DNA of 64,000 nucleotides from Cylindrospermum sp. FACHB-282 (lineage in GTDB: Bacteria > Cyanobacteriota > Cyanobacteriia > Cyanobacteriales > Nostocaceae). The first letter of the stretch is position 1; each line of letters starts with the position of its first letter. The stretch spans positions 31,399 through 95,398 of the forward strand of contig NZ_JACJRJ010000021.1 in NCBI RefSeq assembly GCF_014697195.1, given 5' to 3'. This document shows, in pieces, positions 35,241 through 43,951 of this stretch. The translations under genes were made by a program, and so were the position numbers. Below the pieces are notes generated by a model. That model worked only from the letters and a program-made list of their open reading frames with translations. It had not been told where the DNA came from and made no database searches.

Positions 35241-35469
35241 AATTTCAGCCATTTTCAGCTAAATAAACCCACGGGTTATGGACACAGCAATGCTGTGTCC
35301 CTACGATAGATGTAGTTCAAATAAATCAAACCTGCTGTAGTCAGAAAATTGTAGGTTGGGGAGCCACTCACATACGGGGGTTCCAAGAGTTGAGTGAAGT
35401 GGCATTTGAGCAAAGCGAAACCCAACAAATACCCTGTTAGTATTAAGTTTCGTCCCTCAATCAAACCTA

Positions 35470-36471
35470 CTAACTGTGATTTGACTCTTCATGGTAATTG
35501 TTGTTATCCTCAACTCCACCCCAGCGGTTTTTAGAATATTCAATTGCTTCTTTAGCATCTAATTGCCGACTAGAATTTCCAGTGCGGATATATAATTCTG
35601 ATGCTTGTCCATTTTTAACATAAGCGGTCTCTTTAGAAGGCTTAACAATAATTCGGCAAATCTCTTTACTTTCTATTTGATGGAACGTTATACTAATAAA
35701 AGAAATAAATTGATGACCAAAATTGTTTGTAAGCAATAGATCATGCAAGAGTAGTTCATAACTATCTCTATCCTTATTTTTAGCTGTTAGATAGTCATTT
35801 TCAAGCCCTAAAATATGACCATCATCTGCTACACCAATTAATAAAGTTCCACCTTGAAAATTCAAGAAAGCGGCAACAGTTTTAACTATAGCTTTCTCCA
35901 GGGCTCTATTTTCAGAATTTTGCTTTATGTCCCAACGTACAGAAGATTTAAACTCCAAATAATGACCTTCTCCTTGAGAAATTAACTCGATAATCTCCCG
36001 ATCTATAGAAGATGCAGCAAGTTCATCTTTTATTCCTAGCTTTTTTAATTTATTTTGCCTTTCAAGTTCTGAGTTTAATGCCTTTAATTGCCTAAGTTGT
36101 TCGGCATTCTGACGTTTTCGATCTATTGAAAGCCTACGTTCTTCATTTTGTTGTTTTTTAGACTGCCTCTCTATTTCTTGAGCAAGCCTTTCTTCATTAC
36201 GTGTTAATTCACACCTTTTACCGAAGAGCTTTCTGCTGATATTAGCTTCTGAGTTTTCAATTGCTGATAATTTGCTAGTGATTTGTGCTATTTGTGTTTC
36301 TTTAGAACTAATTAACTTGGGATTTGGATTACTTGTAATACTTTGTCTAATACTTGCAATTTGTCCTATCAATTGAGCCTTTTTATTTGATTCTTGACTA
36401 GCTTTTGCTTGAAGTTCAGCTACTTGTTTAGTCAACCGAGAAATATTTTGTTTGTAGATAGATAATGACAT
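35470..36471 (-). CDS. Coiled-coil protein with Schlafen/AlbA_2 domain
   Basis: 333 aa. Residues 1-150 are a Glu/Lys/Arg/Gln-rich coiled coil. Residues about 160-310 form an AlbA_2 (Schlafen-like) domain: GEGHYLEFKSSVRWD, then VAAFLNFQGGTLLIGVADDGHILGLENDY, and a late YVKNGQASELYIRTGNSSRQL. Eukaryotic Schlafen proteins cleave tRNA; bacterial AlbA_2 proteins are often regulators or defence components, with activity mostly unknown. It ends facing the permuted tRNA locus about 230 bp away. A functional link between the two is inference. Confidence 0.85.
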   Translation of the reverse strand: MSLSIYKQNISRLTKQVAELQAKASQESNKKAQLIGQIASIRQSITSNPNPKLISSKETQIAQITSKLSAIENSEANISRKLFGKRCELTRNEERLAQEIERQSKKQQNEERRLSIDRKRQNAEQLRQLKALNSELERQNKLKKLGIKDELAASSIDREIIELISQGEGHYLEFKSSVRWDIKQNSENRALEKAIVKTVAAFLNFQGGTLLIGVADDGHILGLENDYLTAKNKDRDSYELLLHDLLLTNNFGHQFISFISITFHQIESKEICRIIVKPSKETAYVKNGQASELYIRTGNSSRQLDAKEAIEYSKNRWGGVEDNNNYHEESNHS

Positions 36472-36716
36472 AACACACCTTGATTAGGTTTTTGTTTTTA
36501 GAGTTATTGTATTAATTACGAAAGTGTATCCAGCCGCGATTGCTAATACTTTTATTAATATACAATTAATACGTGTATATGACAAGTAGCATCATGTTAT
36601 CAAGGACAAATTTAGTTTATTAAGTATCATTGCTATCCTTCCCAATACCATATCATTTAATTATTTGGTATACAGGATCGCAGATAATGAAGATAGACTG
36701 ATCACTAGGTTAATAA

Positions 36717-37352
36717 ATGGTTTCCAGCGTTGGCATTACTGACACCATTAAAAGCTTGAGCGATTTACAAACACGCTGTAATTTGCGTCAAGCAGAAGAT
36801 GAGCGCTTTTTTAGCGAATGGATTGAAGACTTACCCCAACTTAATCAGCAAGAACAAGCGGGTGTGACTCGCATCAAGCAGCGTTATGACTACCATCGCG
36901 TTGATGGTCTGCTGTTGGAAGGTACAATTAATCTCTTAGTAGTTTCGCCATTATTGGAACTTGCAGGTTTTCTAGATCCACCTTACCGAATTCGCTCACC
37001 TTATGGCATTGCTTTAGAAATCGAAGAACCTGAAGAAACAATTCGCGGTTTTATTGATACGCTAGTTGTGCAAGAAAAACTTTGGATTTTTGTTGTTGAA
37101 TCTAAACGAAACAGCATTCCAGTTTTAGCAGCATTACCGCAGTTATTAGCCTATATGCTAACTACTACCCAAACTGATAAACCAGTATTTGGTATGGCGA
37201 CAAACGGTGATGAATTTATATTTCTGAAACTAACTCTCTCAGATACACCTCAATACGACGTATCACGCACATTTTCGCTATTTCCTCGGCGTCATGAATT
37301 AGCAGAAGTTTTGCAAATTTTAAAGCGATTAGGACAAGCAGCACTAAAATGA
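36717..37352 (+). CDS. PD-(D/E)XK nuclease-like protein (type I restriction R-subunit N-terminal family)
   Basis: 211 aa. The region GFIDTLVVQEKLWIFVVESKRNS (about residues 116-138) shows the D...ExK arrangement of restriction-type nucleases, and YDYHRVDGLLLEGTINLLVVSPLLEL upstream matches small cyanobacterial proteins annotated as restriction endonuclease subunit R. It lacks helicase motors and a partner methylase, so it is not a complete restriction system. It precedes an Rpn nuclease gene by about 50 bp in the same direction. Confidence 0.75.
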   Translation: MVSSVGITDTIKSLSDLQTRCNLRQAEDERFFSEWIEDLPQLNQQEQAGVTRIKQRYDYHRVDGLLLEGTINLLVVSPLLELAGFLDPPYRIRSPYGIALEIEEPEETIRGFIDTLVVQEKLWIFVVESKRNSIPVLAALPQLLAYMLTTTQTDKPVFGMATNGDEFIFLKLTLSDTPQYDVSRTFSLFPRRHELAEVLQILKRLGQAALK

Positions 37353-37400
37353 GGGAATGTATGATATCTCTATTCAAAATTACTCAAAATAATTTCACCC

Positions 37401-38228
37401 TTGGCTTACGATAATAGCTGCAAATATCTCGCCGAAAACTACCCCGCTGAATTTGCTAAATGGTTACTTTCGGCTGACACGGACGATATCCAAGTACTAA
37501 AAACAGAACTCAGCTTAGAACCAATTCGCGCTGATGCTGTCACATTTTTGCAAGTCTCTAACCAAATCCTGCATCTGGAATTTCAAACTCAACCCAAATC
37601 CAAAACTCCAATAGACTTTCGGATGCTGGATTATTACACCCGATTAAAACGCCAATATTGGTGTGAAATCGAGCAGGTAATTATTTTTCTTCAACCCAGC
37701 ACCTCAGAAATTGTCTTTAATACTCAGTATGTAGACACCAAAACTAGACATGAGTATCGAGTTATTCGTTTATGGGAAGAAGATCCTGCGCCATTATTGG
37801 TAAATCCTGCTCTTTTACCATTGGCGACTTTAGCTAGAAGCGATTCACCCAATGCCTTATTAGAGCAAGTAGCCGCCCAAGTCGATATGATCGAAGAAAG
37901 CGATAAGCGAACAAATATATCGGCTTGTATACAGGTTTTGGCTGGTTTGCGTTTTAACAAAGATTTGATTCAACAACTATTCCGAGAGGAAATTATGCAA
38001 GAATCTGTGATTTATCAAGATATTCTCCAAAAAGGAGAGCAACGCGGAAAACAACAAGGAGAGGTGACGTTAGTTTTACGTCTGCTGAATCGTCGGGTTG
38101 GTGTCATTGGCTCTGACGTAGAACAGAGGATTAATGGATTATCCACCAATCAACTAGAAAATTTGGCAGAAGCACTGTTAGATTTTTCCACTCAAGCTGA
38201 TTTAATTAGCTGGTTAGACAGTCATTAG
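37401..38228 (+). CDS. Rpn family recombination-promoting nuclease / DUF4351 protein
   Basis: 275 aa from a TTG start. Residues 1-130 are a PD-(D/E)XK domain of the RpnC/YhgA type: ADAVTFLQVSNQILHLEFQTQPKSKT holds the D...E-x-Q core. A GEQRGKQQGEVTLVLRLLNRRVG segment near 215-240 leads into a C-terminal DUF4351 helix bundle. Such genes are mobile and highly expanded in cyanobacteria; some have been reported to be DNA nucleases that promote recombination. Placed with two other nuclease-like genes. Confidence 0.85.
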   Translation: MAYDNSCKYLAENYPAEFAKWLLSADTDDIQVLKTELSLEPIRADAVTFLQVSNQILHLEFQTQPKSKTPIDFRMLDYYTRLKRQYWCEIEQVIIFLQPSTSEIVFNTQYVDTKTRHEYRVIRLWEEDPAPLLVNPALLPLATLARSDSPNALLEQVAAQVDMIEESDKRTNISACIQVLAGLRFNKDLIQQLFREEIMQESVIYQDILQKGEQRGKQQGEVTLVLRLLNRRVGVIGSDVEQRINGLSTNQLENLAEALLDFSTQADLISWLDSH

Positions 38229-38329
38229 AATAAACTAATTTGAGGGCTGAAGCCCTCACTACAAACCTTTAATTATTTACGTTGCTCTACTTAGTCCGAT
38301 AATTAAGATGTCAATCCGCTACTTTTAAA

Positions 38330-39499
38330 ATGCGAACTATTGCGGAAATTAATGAAAAAATCAGCCGTAAACGTGCGGTGGTGTTGACGGCTGAAGAGTT
38401 AAAAGCACGAGTTGCCGAAATTGGTGTTACTAAAACGGCTAAAGAAGTTGATGTGATTACGACCGGCACCTTTGAGCCGATGGAGTCAAGTGGGGCAATT
38501 ATTAATCTCGGACACACTGATCCACCGATCAAAATTCGCCGTTGCTGGTTGGATGGTGTGCCTGCATACCCTGGTTTTGGGGCGGTAGATTTATACTTGG
38601 GTGCTAGTTGTGCGGTGGAGGTGATGGATGGGGAAGAAGTGCGGGAACGGGGCGGTGGTCATGTTATAGAAGATTTGATTGCGGGGAAACCTGTATCAGT
38701 ACGGGCGTTAGGACAGGTTACAGATTGTTATCCACGGGCGAGTTTTGAAACCACAGTTAGCAAGGAAACGATCAATCAGTTTTATTTATTTAATCCGCGC
38801 AATCTTTACCAAAATTTTATTGTGGGAGTGAATGGAGGCGATCGCCCTCTCTTCACCTATCTCGGACCTTTACAACCCCGTCTGGGGAATGCGGTTTACT
38901 CTAACCCTGGCGCGATTTCCCCCCTACTCAATGACCCCGATTTGCAACTCGTCGGCATTGGGACAAGAATTTTTTTAGGCGGTGGTATTGGCTATGTTGC
39001 TTGGGAAGGCACGCAGCACTTCCCTTTACAAAAACGTTTAGCGAACCATACACCTATTGGCCCGGCTGCCACCTTGGCTTTAATTGGTGATGCCAAGCAA
39101 ATGGATGCTCGGTGGGTGCGGGGTTGTTACTTTAAAAGTTATGGCCCTTCATTAATGTTGGGCGTAGGTGTACCACTTCCTGTATTAAATGAAGCAGTAG
39201 TTGAACGTTGTGCTGTAGTAGATAAGGACTTAGTCGCGCCGATAGTGGACTTTTCTATTCCCCGGCGCGTTCGTCCTACATTTGGTTTGGTGAGTTACGC
39301 CCAACTTAAATCTGGACGTATCACCATTGAGGGTAAAACAGTGCGAGTCGCCCCTTTAGCCAGTTTATTTCTTTCCAGGCAAGTCGCCCTAGAGTTGAAA
39401 CAATGGATTGAAGCAGGCACTTTTACCCTCACAGAAGCTGTTGCGCCGATTCCAATGGAGCGTTCTTTTTTACCCCAAGACCGCTGGACAGATTTTTAA
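38330..39499 (+). CDS. Homocysteine biosynthesis protein (HcyBio, DUF39)
   Basis: 389 aa. It belongs to the family implicated in converting aspartate semialdehyde to homocysteine by sulfide incorporation in anaerobes; cyanobacterial members exist but their role is unclear. Marks are TGTFEPMESSGAIINLGHTDPPIK, CWLDGVPAYPGFGAVDLYLGA, and IGTRIFLGGGIGYVAWEGTQH. Members in archaea often have a C-terminal ferredoxin or CBS part, absent here. Full length; convergent with the Gly/Pro-rich gene, separated only by an STRR hairpin. Confidence 0.88.
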   Translation: MRTIAEINEKISRKRAVVLTAEELKARVAEIGVTKTAKEVDVITTGTFEPMESSGAIINLGHTDPPIKIRRCWLDGVPAYPGFGAVDLYLGASCAVEVMDGEEVRERGGGHVIEDLIAGKPVSVRALGQVTDCYPRASFETTVSKETINQFYLFNPRNLYQNFIVGVNGGDRPLFTYLGPLQPRLGNAVYSNPGAISPLLNDPDLQLVGIGTRIFLGGGIGYVAWEGTQHFPLQKRLANHTPIGPAATLALIGDAKQMDARWVRGCYFKSYGPSLMLGVGVPLPVLNEAVVERCAVVDKDLVAPIVDFSIPRRVRPTFGLVSYAQLKSGRITIEGKTVRVAPLASLFLSRQVALELKQWIEAGTFTLTEAVAPIPMERSFLPQDRWTDF

Positions 39500-39502
39500 T
39501 CT

Positions 39503-39578
39503 TGGTAATGGGTAATGGGTAATGGGTAATGGGTAAGAGTTTTACCTATTACCAATCCCCAATTACCAATTACTTATT
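39503..39578. repeat. GGTAATG tandem repeats forming a hairpin between convergent genes
   Basis: Four copies of GGTAATG are followed by complementary ATTACCAAT/CCCCAATTACC units. The layout is the same as at 4256-4395 and it again sits between two convergent genes, in an 82-bp gap. Confidence 0.8.
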
Positions 39579-39581
39579 AAC

Positions 39582-40625
39582 CTACTCTTGGGTTGGTTTT
39601 GGTCGCTTGATGATGGGTTTAGGCGCGGGTGGTTTTGGTATAGGTTTAGATACCGCAGAGGGTTCGCCGCCTGTTTTCTTGATTGGTAGTGGTGGAGTTT
39701 CCCCAGCCCGTCTGGGGGGGAATGGTCTTCTTCCACCACCACCGCCACCGCCACTGCCACCACCACGGGGCCCGCCTTTGAATGGTGGTTTGCGTTTTTT
39801 GGGCAAGTCAGCGATCGCATCAGCTTTTTCTACAACTAATATGTCAGCTTCTCGCTTGACTTTGAAATCCCAGAACTTGCCTACAGCTTTGGTGGTCAGC
39901 ACGCCCCTCAGTTTCAACTTAAAATACTTAGGTTTATCAGTTGGTTTACGTGGAGCCTGCTTAATTTTGACTACCAAGCTCTTAGCATCAAAAGACTGGT
40001 AAACTACCTCACCACGCACGGAAAAACCACCATCGGGAATGTCTGAGGAGGGTGTGAGGGTGTCTGTAGTTTCTTGGGAGTTCTCGGCTAAAACTTCATC
40101 TTCGGTCTGCAACTCTTGCGAACCCGAATCTTCGTTGTCCTCCTCTATGAAATTTTTAGCCAGATTTTCTGGCTCCCAAACTCCGACAATTTGGAGGTGC
40201 AACGTGTCATTTTCTTGCCTTGTGCGGGGGTAAACTACCCAGAGATGTTCTTTTTCTAAGTCCAAGTGATTCTTGACTAAACTCATAATTCGACCAAGAA
40301 GGACGGCATTGAGTTCTACATCATCTGTTGTCAGCAGTGTCCCTTGAGTAAATTGTTCACTGCTGGCATGGTAGCGACCCCGAACTAACCCGATGGCTCG
40401 GTACTGCATCGGTTCACTGGGAGGTGGAATCGGCTGCTGTCGATTGCTTAAGTTCCCATTGGAGTCAGTATCGCTAGGGTTAACCGAGGAATTTTCTAGC
40501 TTAGAGGCTTCAGCTGCTACTGTGGGAACATTAGCGACTGCTTCTGTCTTAGTTTGGTTAGTCTGGGCCTGGTTAGAGGCAGAAAGGTTAGTGGATTCAG
40601 GAGACGGCATCAGGTCGGAATTCAT
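39582..40625 (-). CDS. Hypothetical Gly/Pro-rich protein
   Basis: About 347 aa starting MNSDLMPSPESTNLSASNQ, preceded by GGAG at a suitable distance; an upstream Met 8 codons earlier has no better site. Residues 75-150 (YRAIGLVRGRYHASSEQFTQGTLLTTDD) and 190-265 form conserved globular parts. The C-terminus is a Gly-rich run then a Pro/Arg/Lys-rich tail, which suggests RNA or nucleic-acid binding. Conserved in Nostocales as far as I recall; function unknown. Confidence 0.75.
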   Translation of the reverse strand: MNSDLMPSPESTNLSASNQAQTNQTKTEAVANVPTVAAEASKLENSSVNPSDTDSNGNLSNRQQPIPPPSEPMQYRAIGLVRGRYHASSEQFTQGTLLTTDDVELNAVLLGRIMSLVKNHLDLEKEHLWVVYPRTRQENDTLHLQIVGVWEPENLAKNFIEEDNEDSGSQELQTEDEVLAENSQETTDTLTPSSDIPDGGFSVRGEVVYQSFDAKSLVVKIKQAPRKPTDKPKYFKLKLRGVLTTKAVGKFWDFKVKREADILVVEKADAIADLPKKRKPPFKGGPRGGGSGGGGGGGRRPFPPRRAGETPPLPIKKTGGEPSAVSKPIPKPPAPKPIIKRPKPTQE

Positions 40626-41004
40626 AAAAACTCCTTGCGGCGGAGACACATCCCATTGTGGGATTTTACAAAGGCAGATGAAAAGAGCGTTTGTGCGGCT
40701 AATAAAAGTATATTTCCTTTCAATAAAGCCACTTCAGCGCACCCTGTGAGAACAAAAAAGACGCGAAATGTTGCATTTATACACTAAATGTGTAATTTAA
40801 CGTCTTTAGACTAATTTCGGAAGCATATCATAGGTACAATTCTGACGGCTCCTCCTAAAGTCATCACTTACTTTAGCAGTGTGGATAGTTATTTGTTATA
40901 AAATTCACAGTCTATGGACGGTATTCCGCAAAGTTTTGGAATTTTTTAACTTTGGGATTTGTGTAAATATTAATCTCATTAGAGTTCAGGAGGATGACAA
41001 AATT
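40626..41004. other. Divergent intergenic region before the TPR gene
   Basis: No gene or repeat recognised. In-frame sequence upstream of 41005 is open back to 40879, but it has no ribosome-binding site and no membrane-protein logic, so I treat it as non-coding. Confidence 0.45.
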
Positions 41005-41931
41005 GTGTCTCAACCACGCAATCGCTGGATAGTTCGGGTCGTGTTGGCTCTGGCTGTTATTGCTTTCATTGGGGTTTCGGTCATGCCCATAATTGGAGCA
41101 TTGAATGATCAGCAATCCCCAACCCAGAATACTGCTAGTACCAATGGCAGTTTGCCTTCCTCTGACCAAAAATCAAAATTGGATGATCAAGTCCGGGGTT
41201 ATGAATTGGTTTTGCAAAAGGAACCAGAAAATCAAACCGCACTCAAGGGAGTGTTAGAGGCAAGGCTACAATTACTGAGTCAAAAAGGCAGGGGTGAGAT
41301 TAAACCAGCAGACATTCAAGCGGTAATTGAACCCCTAGAAAAGCTGGCTAAACTGAATCCAGACAAGTCAGAATACGCTGTGCTTTTGGCACAAGCAAAG
41401 CAGCAAATTGGCGACAAGGAAGGAGCCGCAGTCGCTTATCGTTCAATTTTAGCAACGAGACCCGGTGATCTGAAAGCTCTGCAAGGAATGGTGACTCTCC
41501 AGATTAATGAGCAACGCCCCGAAGCGGCTATTGGCTTGCTGCAAGAGACTCTGTCTAATGCTGCCCAGGCAAATACAATTCAGCCTGGAAGTGTTGATAT
41601 AGTGGCTGTGCAGGTGCTGTTGGGCAGTGTCCACGCCTTCCAGAAAAATTATCCGCAAGCTATTTCTGTCTATGACCAAGCAATTAAGAAAGATCCCCAA
41701 GATTTTCGCCCTATTTTAGCAAAGGGGATGCTACTGAAGGAACAGGGCAAAGTGGAAGAAGCAAAACCTTTGTTTGATAGTGCCTCGGCTTTAGCACCTG
41801 CTCAGTACAAAGACGAAATCAAAAAAGCAGCAGCAGCAGCCCCTACTCCTACCCCTGCTGTTTCCCCTGCTCCTACCCCTGCACCATCGCCGGCAAGCTC
41901 ACCTACCCCTGGAAGCACACCTAGCCCATGA
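41005..41931 (+). CDS. Membrane-anchored TPR-repeat protein
   Basis: 308 aa from GTG 41005, preceded by AGGAGG at 40988-40993. One N-terminal membrane segment (about residues 10-30, VVLALAVIAFIGVSVMPI), then a helical region with three or four tetratricopeptide repeats (YELVLQKEPENQTALKGVLEARLQL, YAVLLAQAKQQIGDKEGAAVAYRSIL, VLLGSVHAFQKNYPQAISVYDQAI). The C-terminal 40 residues are a Pro/Ala/Thr-rich tail. It is probably a protein-interaction scaffold at the membrane. The upstream open frame is not used as start because the Shine-Dalgarno site selects this one. Confidence 0.8.
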   Translation: MSQPRNRWIVRVVLALAVIAFIGVSVMPIIGALNDQQSPTQNTASTNGSLPSSDQKSKLDDQVRGYELVLQKEPENQTALKGVLEARLQLLSQKGRGEIKPADIQAVIEPLEKLAKLNPDKSEYAVLLAQAKQQIGDKEGAAVAYRSILATRPGDLKALQGMVTLQINEQRPEAAIGLLQETLSNAAQANTIQPGSVDIVAVQVLLGSVHAFQKNYPQAISVYDQAIKKDPQDFRPILAKGMLLKEQGKVEEAKPLFDSASALAPAQYKDEIKKAAAAAPTPTPAVSPAPTPAPSPASSPTPGSTPSP

Positions 41932-41947
41932 TGAGGAGGGGAAAGCT

Positions 41948-42568
41948 TTAAGCTCCTTCTATGATGGCGATCGCCCCAAAGATCAGAAACAGACACCCAC
42001 CAATGAAGGTGATTTGCCGCTCAGAAATGCGTCCGGCAATTAATTTGCCCCCAATAACTGCGATCGCCGCGCATAAGGCGTGTCCTAAAATAGCCCCCAA
42101 AGTTACGCCAATGGGGTTATTACTGGCAGCTAGGGCAATGGTGGCTATTTGTGTGCGATCGCCCCACTCTGCCATAAATGTTAAAACAAAGGCTTCTAAT
42201 ACAATTCCCCAGTCGCTCTTTTGCTTTGGTTGCTGCGATTCTGCCTGTTCTACCGCAGCTTTTGCCTCATCTATCACTTCTGTATTACCAGCAGAACCAG
42301 GCATCCGACTAGCATCATACAGCAGCTTAATCCCAAAACCAATAAACAAAGCTATTTCGGCGTTATGAATTATTCCCTTTGGCAACAAAGAAACCAATCT
42401 TCCGAAGATTACAGAAAGGATTGTCATCGCCGCCAAAGCCGCTGTCACACCGATAAATACCAGTTTTCGCGAGTGACGCATTGCCAAAATTACAGCAATA
42501 AAAAAGGTTTTATCGCCTAGCTCAGAAATCGAAATTAGTAATAAACCTGCTGTAAATGCTGTTAACAC
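41948..42568 (-). CDS. GDT1/TMEM165 (UPF0016) manganese transporter, Mnx-like
   Basis: 206 aa from GTG. Six membrane segments in two symmetric halves, each with the signature E-x-G-D-K/R-T: ISELGDKTFF near residue 14 and MAEWGDRTQI near residue 135. The central loop (residues about 90-120) is hydrophilic. Cyanobacterial members export Mn2+ from the cytoplasm or load it into the thylakoid lumen. A yybP-ykoY type riboswitch lies immediately upstream, which independently supports a Mn function. Confidence 0.92.
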   Translation of the reverse strand: MLTAFTAGLLLISISELGDKTFFIAVILAMRHSRKLVFIGVTAALAAMTILSVIFGRLVSLLPKGIIHNAEIALFIGFGIKLLYDASRMPGSAGNTEVIDEAKAAVEQAESQQPKQKSDWGIVLEAFVLTFMAEWGDRTQIATIALAASNNPIGVTLGAILGHALCAAIAVIGGKLIAGRISERQITFIGGCLFLIFGAIAIIEGA

Positions 42569-42599
42569 TCTCTCAAGCTCCTGAAGGATTTTTTACCTG

Positions 42600-42772
42600 T
42601 GTGAGCTTGATGAGAGCGGCTAAACTTCACCAGGCTCACACTTTTTTTGTGTGAACTCAGTGAAGGTCTCGCTTTCAAATATTAATTACTTGCCACCTGA
42701 ACCAGGCTCATCGCCAGTATGTTGACTCAGATGTACTGGCTTTTTGACTTTTTGCCAGCAGCTACTCCCCTT
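42600..42772 (-). promoter_or_regulatory. yybP-ykoY manganese riboswitch with alternative hairpins
   Basis: On the minus strand the conserved AAGGGGAGTAGC (42761-42772) is followed by a CATACTGGC helix and the conserved CGAGACCTTCACTGAG (42656-42671). These are the sequence landmarks of the yybP-ykoY aptamer. Immediately downstream, TTCACAC/GTGTGAG can pair locally, or TGTGAGC can pair with GCTCACA near 42600, two mutually exclusive hairpins before the ribosome-binding site. This fits Mn2+-dependent control of the exporter gene. Identified by eye only. Confidence 0.75.
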
Positions 42773-43030
42773 CTATCTGCTACCAATTATACATTAGTCT
42801 CTGGTAGGGGTCAAGACAGTCGGGCTATTTTTTCACCTTTACCGCTTTAAAAAGTACAGCCATTTTCAGGTAAATGAACCACACATCAGAAATTCAAACC
42901 TCTGTAGAGACCTTGGATGTAACGTCTCTACAGTGTGGTTTAATTAATTGAAAATTGCTGTAATGACCAAATGTTAGATTTTAAATTTTGGATAATGAAA
43001 TTAAATAATTCAAAATCCAATCTGGGCTAA

Positions 43031-43870
43031 TTAATCAACAAAATTAGGTCGGGCTTGTTGATTTGATCGTAACTTGTTTTCTAGCAGTGCCCAATTTTCC
43101 TGCTCAATCAGGTGAATCAATTCATCGAGCTTATGGCGATATTGTTGCAGTGAACCCAGTAATGCTTGACGATTATACTGCGCCATCATCACTCCTAACT
43201 CTGGATTGCCACCACCTACACGACTGGTATCCCGAAAGCCGGAACTAGCAAAATTTTGGGCTAATTGCAACACGTCGGGGTCAGTTTCACTAATGCAAGC
43301 AGCAATTAATGAACCGCTAACCATTACGGGTAAATGGGAAATCCAACTCACAGCGCGGTCATGTTGCTCTGGGTGACAATGGTAGATAATTGCTCCAAGC
43401 GATCGCACAATTTCCTCTACCACTGTAATAGCAACCCTTGGTGTTGTATCTACTGGTGTGAGGACATAAGGTCGAGCAAAAAATAAATTCCGCTGTGCAG
43501 CTTCTATACCACTATCGGTTGTGCCCGCCATGGGGTGACCGCCGATAAAGTGTTCCCACAGGGGGGAAAGTGCTTGGACTATGGGCGCTTTCACCGAACC
43601 AACATCAGTCACGACTGTACCGGGAGACAAATGAGCGATCAACTGTTGAACTTGGGGAACAATAAGCCCTATGGGTGTGCAAATAAATACCACCTCTGTA
43701 TCTGCCAACAGACTAAGTTCAACTGATGCCTGATCGACATTGCCGAGAGCGATCGCTTTTTGGCAGGTTGATTCCTGGCGACTAACGCCTAAAACATCAT
43801 GTCCTTGCGATCGCAAATCAAAACCCAAAGATCCGCCTATCAGCCCCAGACCTAAAATACCAATTTTCAT
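43031..43870 (-). CDS. tyrA: Prephenate/arogenate dehydrogenase
   Basis: 279 aa. It makes tyrosine from arogenate, or 4-hydroxyphenylpyruvate from prephenate. The NAD(P)-binding GLGLIGGSLG starts at residue 7; VFICTPIG, VVTDVGSVKAP and FIGGHPMAGT (catalytic His) follow; the helical dimerisation domain ends the protein. Cyanobacterial enzymes are usually NADP-dependent arogenate dehydrogenases. The GDT1 gene is 460 bp away with its riboswitch in between, so they are separate units. Confidence 0.93.
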   Translation of the reverse strand: MKIGILGLGLIGGSLGFDLRSQGHDVLGVSRQESTCQKAIALGNVDQASVELSLLADTEVVFICTPIGLIVPQVQQLIAHLSPGTVVTDVGSVKAPIVQALSPLWEHFIGGHPMAGTTDSGIEAAQRNLFFARPYVLTPVDTTPRVAITVVEEIVRSLGAIIYHCHPEQHDRAVSWISHLPVMVSGSLIAACISETDPDVLQLAQNFASSGFRDTSRVGGGNPELGVMMAQYNRQALLGSLQQYRHKLDELIHLIEQENWALLENKLRSNQQARPNFVD

Positions 43871-43951
43871 TTTTGATTCTGACCTACTATCTTTATATTT
43901 ATTTTCTGCATACTTTCAACTATTAAAGTAGGCATCTGAGGAATCGCATTC

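Noticed and set aside
35276..35464. 62-codon minus-strand frame
   Set aside because: It is composed of intergenic palindromes (GGACACAGCA...TGCTGTGTCC) and has no start signal.
39529..40002. Long plus-strand frame opposite the Gly/Pro-rich gene
   Set aside because: It is an antisense shadow produced by GGN/CCN codons of the Gly-rich tail.
40879..41004. Upstream extension of the TPR protein
   Set aside because: The in-frame extension has no ribosome-binding site, while GTG 41005 is preceded by AGGAGG and gives a normal membrane anchor.
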